A DNA stretch of 64,000 nt, taken from positions 92,477,280-92,541,279 of the forward strand of contig NC_090246.1 of NCBI RefSeq assembly GCF_037325665.1, read 5' to 3'. The position numbers and the translations under genes are program-made. Numbering within the stretch: the stretch's first letter is position 1; every line of letters starts with the position of its first letter. This document shows, piece after piece, positions 54,460-64,000 of this stretch. Under the pieces are notes generated by a model, which was given only the letters and a program-made list of their open reading frames with translations, ran no database searches and was not told the origin of the DNA. The stretch comes from Littorina saxatilis (lineage: Eukaryota > Mollusca > Gastropoda > Littorinimorpha > Littorinidae).

Positions 54460-57400
54460 TTAAGTTATTTTCACAAACGTGGCCGCATTCAAATGTTGTC
54501 CTTCAGAGTAGCGTCCTGTCATCACCACGGTGACCAGACTCCTTTCTTGCAGTTTTGCCACAAACTGACGCACCTGCTCATCAAGTTGAAAGAACGTGAG
54601 CTGAAAAAGAATGCAAATCATGTGAATCAAAATTACTGCTTCACTGTCAGTTTTTGTCTGCAGCACAAAACACAAACAAACACATGAACATAAAAACAAA
54701 AGAAGGCCCACTCTGTGATTTTTGACTGGCCTTTTTGTGCTTGAGAATACTGTGAAAGTAATAGACTTAGCCTGCCAAACGGTTGTGTGACGTGTCTAGT
54801 GTGTTGGCGAAGTGTCTTGTGCTTGTCACTTCTCGCTTTCAGCCCTCACCGCTGGCTAGCACCGTCTGTCCTTTTTAGGACAATGCGAAAAGAGAGCAGA
54901 ATGCGTCAGTCTCTCCTGCCAGTACAATAACCTCTCCACAAGCTAGACTACAAGGACTCGGAGGAGGTTGGCCCCTAGACGTGCGGCCCATGCGGGCCCA
55001 CCGGTGTGTGGAAACGCCCAGGTGCCCACGAACCAACCTCCAGCTATGGGTCAAATAGCCGGGCAGGATAGGCTCGTCAACCCTGGCAGGCAGCTATCCT
55101 AAGAGAAGACCATTCTGAATTCAAAACGAGGGTAGAGGAGGCTCATCATCCATGGAAGGAAACTCGTCTAGGAGAAGGAAAACTCCGAAATGAAACCCAC
55201 GCAGTCCCTCGAAGACGGAACGGCACTGGCCTTTTTTAGGCGGGGAGCAGACCGGGTGCCTACGCTACCCTCGACAAATTTTTTGTTTGTTTGCTTAACG
55301 CCCAGCCGACCACGAAGGGCCATATCCCCTCGACAAATGGTTGTGTCATCAACGAATAGACTTAGAACAGTGTGCATACAGCTACTGTTAAACCAACACA
55401 CTTGCTGCATCTTACTTTCCACACAAATAGTTTAAATATCAACAGCATACAGTACAGTTAACCGACCTTGAATGTTTGCTTCAAGTTTAGTTCTACACCT
55501 TGCATTCAAGTGACGGTTAAAAGACTAAATCACCCCTACCTTTCTTTTTTCTGACTGACAGGGGTCATCCCCAGAACAGCTTCCCTTGGAAGGCAGAAAG
55601 TCAGCAAATGCTCTCAGCTCCAACCAGGTAAAGTCTTTCTCTCGGCTGCTGGTCAGCGCCTTGGTGCAAGCATCACAGTCATCTTCTGCATTCACACACT
55701 CCAGCTTGGGCCGTGACTGGAACTTGTTGACAAAGTCCTCGTGTCCAACGAGGCCACCTGTGAAACAAAGCAAGATTCTGTTTTACACTGTCACTGACAG
55801 GACACCTTTTCTATCAAACTCTCTCTGATAGAAGATTAAAGTAATCCCCAGGTAACTTCACCCTGATTTGTCTCTTCAGAAAGGCGGTCCTTAATTAAGC
55901 CTCAAGTCGACTTCGCAAAGTCTTTTTACCGAAAACTCAGTGCTAAATCTTCATGTGGCCAGCTTGGCGAAATATACTTGGTGTAATCGACTTGGCCTAG
56001 TTAGGGACAGGCTTATGGGTTACTCAGCTCCCCACACTACATTTCCCTCACTACTAAGGGCAGTTTCCAAATTTCATTTTAGTGGACTTGAAATAAAATG
56101 ATAAAACAATTACATCCACAGCTTTTATTTGTCATGTGATTAAGCACCCAGACCTCAGCTGCAATGTAAAATAATTTCACAATGATCAATTCGGAAAGAT
56201 CCTTTCTCTTAATCACTTGTTTGAGATAGAATTTCATATTTATTACAAAAGCTCAAGACTAGGAAACTTACTTGCACTTTTGTAAAGTAATAAGATAGAT
56301 AATTCAAATCTACTACAAAAGGTCAAGACTATGAAACTTACTTGATTTTTTGTTGTCTGCCAGTACTTCAAAGAGGCTGAACATCATGGTGCTGCCCTCC
56401 TGTTGAAAGAACACTTCTCTCTGGTGCATGTCTTTTTCTCCACCAACTTCTTGTTCTTTGCTGGTTTTCCTCTGTCCACAATCTCCCCCTTCTTCGAGCC
56501 CTTTCTCTTGTCTTACTGTCCCTCCATTCACTCCTAGCCCGTCTCCACCGACTGAATTTGTTTCAAGAGAAAGTCTGTCTCTTCCATTCACCGTACTGTG
56601 TTCACTGTCTTCTGTGGGTGCACTGTTCATGCAGGGTTCAGGCTTCTGGTCACACTGCGGTTGTTGTTCTGATGTTGTTAAAACATCGGAGGGTGGAAAT
56701 GTTTCAAAGTCTGTGAGCAGGGCGTGAGAGGAAAAAGTTTCATCCACGTTCTGCGCCTGAGACGGGTTGTTGAAGTAGGTCTTGATGTCTGGAAAGTACA
56801 CGCCTCCAAGCATGGCATCACCAAACTCAATATCTGGAAGAAATGTAAGAAGTATGTAATACACGTACCTCACATTAGCAGCTCAGAAGACACTCCGCTA
56901 AAACAAACAGCCAATGAACTTATGTTCATATGCTGTTGAACATGTTGACTTTCTTTTAAGAACAACAAAATTGTAATAAAAAAAAGTTTGATAGTAGCTC
57001 CATCAAAAGTATTTCGAAAACAGTATGAGCGTGTCTGAAACTCTTGGAAAAAAATCAAACCAAAAGAAGGAAAAAAAACCTCTGAATGAATTTAATTGAA
57101 CTACTCACTCTTCCTGAGTTTGAGTTTGGCAAGGTCCATGGTTGCCTTGGCGTCCTCAATGGAACAGTGGCCTTTCTCTGAGCCCTGGATGGCGCGCCTG
57201 AAAACAGACTTCATCATCAAGTTCACAAAATGCATGGGTGCAAATACGGTATGAGAACTCTGCCTTAAATTCTTCCGGAGCCACCACTACCATGCACTGA
57301 CTGTTACCTTTTTTTTAAAATTGTATTTAGACCCTTGTTTTCTTCCAGCACCCACCCGCCAAAATGCTTATCAAATTCTCAGAATTCTGACTATACTTGG

Positions 57401-60400
57401 GAGGTCTAGGAATAGTCACATTTACCAATGAAAATATTGCACATGAAAGCGAAAGTAAGTTTTCAAATTTACAGGATTGCATCTTTCTGTGACTGCAGTC
57501 ATGTTATGGTCTTTGCATTTTAGCTCATCAACCTCAATAGAATAAGTGGTTTTAAAATCATTATTTTTTAACTTATCTGATGCCAACACAGGAAATCCTT
57601 TTACCTTTATAAACTGGCTTAAAAAAAAGACTTTTAGAGCAGTGTTGCCTTATTAGTTCATTTATGTTCAAGAGAAATGATACAAAAATTAACAAGGTAA
57701 TTCCACCAATACTGCGTCATGCAATGTCTCAAAATGACATCAGCAGATCACTTACTGTGAGATAATCAACACCGAGAAAAGTCAAGAACGGTGAACACTA
57801 CATTGGGGTGTGCACGTTAAAGATCCCACGATTGACAAAAGGGTCTTTCCTGGCAAAATTGTATAGGCACCAAAATACCTGTGTGACTTGGAATAATAGG
57901 CCGTGAAAAGTAGGATATGCGCCGAAATGGCTGCGATCTGCTGGTCGATGTGAATGCGTGATGTATTGTGTAAAACATTCCATCTCACACGGCATAAATA
58001 GATCCCTGCGCCTCGAGTCCGAGTCTGGAGATACGCGCGCGATATAAGACTTCATATAACAATTGCATGGTAAAAGAACACAAAGCAGACACTGAAATCC
58101 ATACCCAAGAAAGTTGTAGGTAAGTCTCCTGAGGCCACACTTGACCTTCTTATCCCCTGACTGGTTGAAGACAACAGATGTGTCTATCACATAGGGATGG
58201 AAGAGCTGAAATTGAAATTTTTTTTCATTTTTTTTCATTTTTCATTACTTTATTGTCCCATCGCTGGGAAATTCGGGTCGCTTCCTCCCAGTGGAAAGCT
58301 AGCAGCAACGGAGTCGCGCTACCCAGGCGTCTGCGTGTTTAGGTGTATTCAGCCACCTGCACTTATGGCAGAATGACCAAGATCTTTAACGTGCCATTGT
58401 GGTGACACGGGGGTGGGAGATGGATACCGTCTCTGGGTCTGCACATAAAGTTGACCCGTGTCCGTCCCGGCCCGGATTCGAACCAGCGACCTCTCGATCA
58501 CAAGTCCAGTGCTCTACCACCTGAGCTACCCGGGCCCCGGAATAGAAATATAATCACAGTTGCTTGACTAATATTTTATAGGCATGTCAAGTGCGATGGA
58601 GAAACGTTGTCAGACTCAATGGCCCAGGCTCCGCTGGGGGCAAAAGACCAAGTAAGTAAGTTGGTATGTCAATTCTAGAAAGCATTACATGTGTATTAAG
58701 CACGCCATGAGCCCATTCTTCAACATACCTGTACAAATCACATTTTCTTCGCAATTCTCATCTGGAAAGTACAATATGTTGAGATAAATGTTGGGTAGAG
58801 ATTTTTTCATTTCTGTGGGGAAGAAAAATTGAAATGCGTGCCCTAATACATCAATGACAGCACTTGCATTTCAATTTTTACCCCCCCCCCACAGAAATGG
58901 ATAAATCTCTACCCAACATTTATCTGAACAACTTTGTTCAACTCCAAACAATAAGCCAAGTGACTTATATTTCACAGATAAAGAATATCCTCCTGTTACA
59001 ACCTTAACAATTCTAACAAAATCAGGTCTTAAAAGGTTGGGAGTCTTAAAATGGAGGTAAAATTACAGAGGCTAAGAACAGAACATCTGAGAAAGGAGTG
59101 TCTTAAAGAGGAGGAGGAAGTCTTATATTGGGGGGGTCTTAAAAGGGGGGTCTTAAAAGGGGGGGTCTTACAAGAATTGGCACACCATGAGCCCATTCTT
59201 CAACAGTCAAATGACATTTTCTTTGGAATTCTCATCACTGATGCATCAGAGATGGCACTTGTATTTCAATTTGTTTTTTCTTCCTCAGAAATGGAAAAAT
59301 CTCTACCCAACATTTATCAACACAACATTGTTCAAGTCCAAAGACTGAGCAAAGTGACTTATACTTTACAGTTAGTGAGTTACAGCATTCTATGAATTGA
59401 CTTAAAAATCGTACAACTAATCTCCCCACCCCCTCTCTCCTTGCACAACATACCTTGAGAGCGTTGAGATCATTCCAGAGTGACTGGCCACACAGGATGG
59501 CGTCTGGGGGGAGGAGGTCGCTGATTTCTTTCCGTACATCTTCCAGACGCTTTGTCACTGGTTCCAAGAGTTCCTCTGTCATTCCGCTGAACCTGCGCAG
59601 AGACTTCATGCGTTATAGCTGAACCCTTGTTAACACAACAGCTACACACACCTGAATAAATGAAACCATAAAGAAGAAAAGCAATACTAATATCACAACT
59701 CCTTTCACAAACGTTTTCAACATTTAAAAAAAAGAAAGAAACGAGAATGCAGAAACTCCAATCTTCTCACAAAGACACACAAACAGATGGAGGGTCATTC
59801 ACACACAACCACACATGCATGCATCTAACCACTCATACTTACAGCCACACTGAAAACTACATTTCTCAAAACAATGATCCATCCAAAACAAACCTCTTTA
59901 GTTTAACACTAACAGTCACTATATCAAAACAACCATTACTGAAAACTACATTTCTCAAAACAATGATCCATCCAAAACAAACCTCTTTAGTTTAACACTA
60001 ACAGTCACTATATCAAAACAACCATTACTGAAAACGTTTTTTGCTGCCCCTTGCATGTTTGAATTTCAGGTTTGATAAACAAAGGGAAGTAAGCAATCTA
60101 ACTGCATACAACATTTTGTGTAATAGAGTGAGAGTTACGCAGAACCAGTCTCCTGGCACCTTAGAGAATGAACAAACAACTTTCATCCTCATATTTTTTT
60201 CCGTTTGAATTTCACTCAGTTATTCTGAAATGTACCCTACCTGGTTAAGTAGTTGGTGATTTTATTGTAAGGTTTCACCAGTTGATCGTACACAACTACC
60301 CTCCTTTCATCAACAACTGACACCCTGGTCAGCTCAGCTTCTCTTTCCTTGGTTTGACACTGAAGACAAAACACAGACAAAGAGAATGAGTGTTTTAAAC

Positions 60401-63400
60401 GAGACCTATTCCTCTAGATAACAACAGCAACATACTGCAAACGTTGATTACCTGATGTGCCTGACACATGTGCGCTGCAGTTTTAGTGTGACTTTCTTAA
60501 TATCATTAGCTCAACGGAGCTCAGTAAGATATTAATCATAAACCAAAATCAAAGGAATTTCTGACAGTGACATCAATGACATCATAAACCGATTGAGCAA
60601 GACACAATTAATCTGAAAACCAAAAAAAATTGATAAAAAAAAAAAAAGAGGAAAAAATAAATTTTTACATGTACACAAAACACAACAAAGTTTACAAAGA
60701 TTTAAAAGTGCATACCATTTCACAATCCACAGCAAACATTGGGCTGGTCAGACTCGGTGGCGTGTACCTCTCGTTGCTGAATGAATAATCTGAGTAACGT
60801 TCTGCAACAAGTACCAACAGAAAGATTTATAACCCGCACATTCTTTATCCTGTGAGTTTTTGTTTGTTTGTTTGTTTGCTTAACGCCCAGCCGACCACGA
60901 AGAGCCATATCAGGGCGGTGCTGCTTGACATATAACGTGCGCCACACACAAGACAGAAGTCGCAGCACAGGCTTCGTGTCTCACCCAGTCACATTATTCT
61001 GACACCGGACCAACCAGTCCGAGCACTAACCCCATAATGCCAGACACCAGGCGGAGCAGCCACTAGATTGCCAATTTTAAAGTCTTAGGTATGACCCGGC
61101 CGGGGTTCGAACCCACGACCTCGATCACGGGGCGGACGCCTTATCACTAGGCCAACCGTGCCGGTTTATCCTGTGATCAGGTAAAATCAAAAGAAACATC
61201 TGCAATATGCCAACCCTTCAGTTCAGCTAAAAATGGGGCAAACGGAAGTGGTGCACACATATAGAAAGCTATTCTTTTGGGGACTTCTGGCATATTGGAA
61301 GTTCCAATCTCCTTGCTGAAGCCTGCGATAAATCTCTGTGCTTGGAGCTTTCGAAAATTGCTAAACAGTTGGGTGAGGTGTCCAAGAATGTGGTGAGGAG
61401 GATAGATTGTCAAGTGTAAATCAAAAACAACCCACAGAGAATGAACTGATGAGTAACGCTTACTGTTCTTGACATCTACAGGCATGGGGTATCCCTCTTC
61501 CATCATCTGTAGTGTGCTCAACAGAAGACTGGTCCTGGGAAATTGTTCTTTCTCTTGCAATTTCTGCGATTCCATCTCATTTCCTCCAGCTTCCTCCTCC
61601 TCCTCCCCATTCTTTTGTTTCTCATCTGGACAGCTCTGTTTTATGATCTCTGGTGATGAACTAGTCTGTTCTTCTGAACATGAGCTGTCATCAGAAGTGT
61701 ATTCCTTTTCCCCTTGTGTGCTGGATTTTTCAAGAGTATTAGAAATGAGTTTGAGAATTTTGTCCCGCACATCTTTTCTGTCTGGAAAACAAGAATAACA
61801 ATGAAAGGGCATGTTACAGTACTACTTTATTACTACTTAACTGTAAAAAACAGGGAATTCTCTTAAAATGGTATGTTTCAAAGTTGAAATTCTACATAAA
61901 TCCAAACTACTTTCAGCAAGAAATAAAAGTATGTCATCAGGTTTCTCATGATTTACGACTAAATGTGTCATGGATGTAACTGAAACTGTTATAATTCTGC
62001 TTGATTAAAGCAGACACAGTGCCTTAAATAAAGTAAAGAAACAGGACCATCAAGAAAGCAAAGAAAACCTTCTGTAGTCAGCTTTTTCACAGTTTTTGTC
62101 CTCAATAAAGAATTGTTTTCTAATTTTCTAATTTGTGTCGGGCCTGTAGCTTTTGATCTGGGTCGGTTCCTGTGCTGTTACCCCCCCCCCCCCCCCCCTC
62201 TGCTTGCCGTGTCTAGAAAATCTAAGGTACCCCCCCCCCGCCCATCACTATAATTCAAAAGCTACTCACTTGTGTATTTCTTCATCTGTGAGATGGACAG
62301 GGGAACAGCACACATGTCTTGGTCAAAGCTACTGCTGTACTGTGTTGGACTCACCATCTCCGCATGCTGAAAAAAAAATTGACAGTAATCCTTTGACAAA
62401 AAGATACATATAAAAAAGAGTGTCTCAGTGATGGCAATTGTCATTCAACAATGGAATTCTGCCTCAACTGACAAGCCAGGGAGTCTGACCACATTGGGTC
62501 AATCAATGACTGTTATTTTTAGCTGAGGTCGGCCTTCTTGATGTCTGAGAGAGCTGACCCCAGAAAACTGTGCCAAGGTCACACCAAAAGGGAAATGAAA
62601 AACAGGACGGGTGACAGTCTTAATGAATGGTGATATGAGTACACGCAAAGTGGGGCAAAGTTTGTGGTTCCCAATAAAGAGCCTTCTATTTTATCACCAT
62701 TTTTTTTCTGGACATTTGTAAGGTTGCAATTCGGAGGTTTTACTGTGACAACAAAAAGAGTCGAAGCTTAGACTTTGAGTCTAAGTTAGAGCCTAGAAAA
62801 TGGTCTGTCTTGATCTTTGCTCAAAACATCAGGCTCAGAACCTAAGTGAAAAAAGGTTGCTCACATGTTTAAATCCATTCTTGAGGAAAGGAAAGCTGTC
62901 AGGATTGTCCTCAAAATCTTGTATGCTGACATCCTTCAGAACAACCAGCACCACAGATGTCAGCTTCCCCGACCGAACAAGACGACACCACCTGTGGAAA
63001 GAAAAACATCCCAATTATTACCATGACTTCAACTCTACTTTCTTCAAAAGTGATTAGCCTTATCAACATAATTTATAAACTCCCCTGCCTTTATTACTTA
63101 TATTTTGAAAGAAACGAGACAATTAGACAGCTATGAAATATCTCACTAATGTTTTGGTTGATTATAAATCTGTCATCTGTCAAGTTTAAAAAAAAACCCA
63201 GTTTAGTCACAGGTCTCATGATGGAAACTGCTGTCACATATACTTAAACATCATGTGCACACACACACACAAACATGTTTGACAAAGAACAGAAATGTTT
63301 AACTCTTCTACATAACAAAGAATTACCTAGGTGCCCAGAAGCTTATTTTCTGCAACAGTGCCAGCAACAGCAGATGCTGAAGATCAGCTATAAATAGCGG

Positions 63401-64000
63401 GGGCAAGCTATCTTTCAGTTTGTCTGGGGCCTCATTTTCCTCCAGTTTCGCAAAAGGCAGTAGATTTCTTGGTGTCAGGCTGAATGTTGGTCCATTCTGA
63501 AACAATCAACATTTGTCAGGGCCATTAACTCAAAGCAAAAAAATGAATCCATGTAATTTGAAACAACATTATTTATTCAGTCTTGCTAAAAAACACCCGG
63601 ACATTTGTTCTCAGAATTTCATTCTGTTAACTTCTAAGAATGAAATTTGTTTTAACTTCTACTTTTTGTTTCAGAGAGTTATGTAATATAGTGCCATTAC
63701 TGCTTTTCTTAATCTGTAAAAATGAATAAAATTGTGTAATGTTTCATTTTATTCTAGGTTGGCGTTTTCCCCCAAAAGAACAAACTTTCAATTCAGTTCC
63801 ACTGACATTAAGAAATGATTAATGTGCAAACAGAAAACCAAAACTAACCCTCAAGGCCTTTTTAGTTTGCTGCTCAGTTTTCCCATGTGCAGCATCATAC
63901 TCGGCCCACTTCTGTTGAGCTCTCAACACTTGTCGTACTTTAGCATACTCAGCATCATCTGTCACAGCAGCACTTGCTGGAGGTTTTTCCAGTGAATTGT
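54460..64000 (-). CDS. REXO5: RNA exonuclease 5-like DEDDh 3'-5' exonuclease (5' end outside window)
   Basis: Minus-strand exons: >64000-63849, 63496-63327, 62991-62865, 62366-62270, 61781-61464, 60801-60716, 60359-60241, 59592-59454, 58205-58105, 57197-57109, 56833-56342, 55757-55540, 54600-54460. Phases agree at every junction, giving about 748 residues; the N-terminus is missing. Exonuclease motifs are complete: ExoI FAVDCEM (Asp, Glu), then TRVSVVDERRVVVYDQLVKP, ExoII DAILCGQSLWNDLNALK (Asp), FHPYVIDTSVVF, and ExoIII GHCSIEDAKATMDLAKLKLR (His, Asp). Upstream WCRLVRSGKLTSVVLVVLKD matches the REXO5 N-terminal region. This family trims snRNA, snoRNA and rRNA 3' ends. The 56.3-56.8 kb exon is a long acidic linker, and SLFEVLADNKKSSGLVGHED follows. 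The model ends at TAA after AATFVKIT without the RRMs known in human REXO5, which may be a real difference or a missed exon. Confidence 0.88.
55278..55332 (-). repeat. Fragment of the SINE at 60856-61164
   Basis: TTTGTTTGTTTGCTTAACGC, CCAGCCGACCACGAAGGGCC and ATATC match the A-rich-tail end of the SINE at 60856-61164; the rest is absent. Confidence 0.7.
58240..58545 (-). mobile_element. tRNA-derived SINE
   Basis: On the minus strand the head reads GGGCCCGGGTAGCTCAGGTG, then GTAGAGCACTGG (box A) and GGTTCGAATCCGGGCC (box B), both close to RNA polymerase III consensus. The 3' part contains the complement of GATCTTTAACGTGCCATTG and ends in a T-rich stretch on the plus strand. It sits in an REXO5 intron, right next to the exon at 58205-58105. 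Confidence 0.85.
58698..59395. repeat. Duplicated intron block containing a 53-bp-arm palindrome
   Basis: CACGCCATGAGCCCATTCTT at 58702 recurs at 59180, and ATCTCTACCCAACATTTATC recurs at 58914 and 59300. The blocks repeat at about 480-bp spacing, separated by a GTCTTAAAA-type MITE piece (59025-59170). Copy 1 includes an inverted repeat, 58784-58836 versus about 58868-58924, with arms of about 53 bp. It lies in an REXO5 intron. Confidence 0.8.
59849..60026 (+). repeat. 89-bp tandem duplication
   Basis: Units 59849-59937 and 59938-60026 both start ACTGAAAACTACATTTCTCA and are almost identical, with the start of a third unit following. It lies in the REXO5 intron between exons 60359-60241 and 59592-59454. 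Near identity points to recent duplication. Confidence 0.9.
60856..61164 (-). mobile_element. tRNA-derived SINE with target duplication
   Basis: The minus-strand head is CCGGCACGGTTGGCCTAGTG, then ATAAGGCG (box A) and GGTTCGAACCCCGGCCGGG (box B). The tail is (CAAA)n, read as (GTTT)n on the plus strand at 60856-60878. The direct repeat TTTATCCTGTGA flanks it (60844-60855 and 61165-61176). It lies in an REXO5 intron. Confidence 0.9.

Noticed and set aside
1-64000. CRISPR array, operon or prophage
   Set aside because: The tandem repeats have no spacer-repeat structure, genes are spliced and there is no bacterial gene content.

Overview
The window looks like nuclear DNA of a mollusc, most likely a gastropod. 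Coding exons are small and lie in long introns. Intergenic DNA is full of GT, GA and CA microsatellites, small DNA transposons (MITEs) and tRNA-derived SINEs. Several repeats resemble families I associate with marine snails, which is recognition from memory and not a search. No bacterial, plasmid or CRISPR content is visible.

Layout: (1) 1.4-2.5 kb, plus strand: the last two exons of a gene whose C-terminus looks like a GPI-anchor signal. (2) 8.25-20.9 kb, plus: a secreted Cys/Trp-rich protein with a clear signal peptide and seven phase-consistent exons. Its introns hold a 16-fold array of duplicated splice donors, long GA and trinucleotide tracts, and a 3.7 kb TTAA-type DNA transposon carrying remnants of a P2X7-C-terminal-like domain. 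(3) 24.4-39.7 kb, minus: RRP7A (rRNA processing) in eight exons. Its 8.4 kb fourth intron holds a fossil DIRS-like tyrosine-recombinase retrotransposon (28.3-35.7 kb) with a nested repeat and an adjoining palindromic mini-element. (4) 41.06-44.74 kb, plus: NAA60 (N-alpha-acetyltransferase 60) in five exons, divergent from RRP7A. Its last intron has AT-AC ends with a consensus U12 branch site. (5) 44.7-54.5 kb: no convincing gene, many MITEs, a SINE and a Helitron. (6) 54.46-64.0 kb, minus: an REXO5-like DEDDh 3'-5' RNA exonuclease whose first exon(s) lie beyond the right edge.

RRP7A and REXO5 both act in RNA maturation and NAA60 acetylates N-termini of membrane proteins, but the neighbourhood looks like ordinary animal gene spacing and not a functional cluster. 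The two left-hand genes both encode extracellular or surface proteins and could belong to one family cluster. The most unusual observations are the AT-AC minor-class intron of NAA60, whose 5' splice-site block is tandemly triplicated, and the tandem array of 5' splice sites in the secreted-protein gene. Exon models were built by hand from splice signals, phase and remembered homologues; none was checked with transcripts or database searches.
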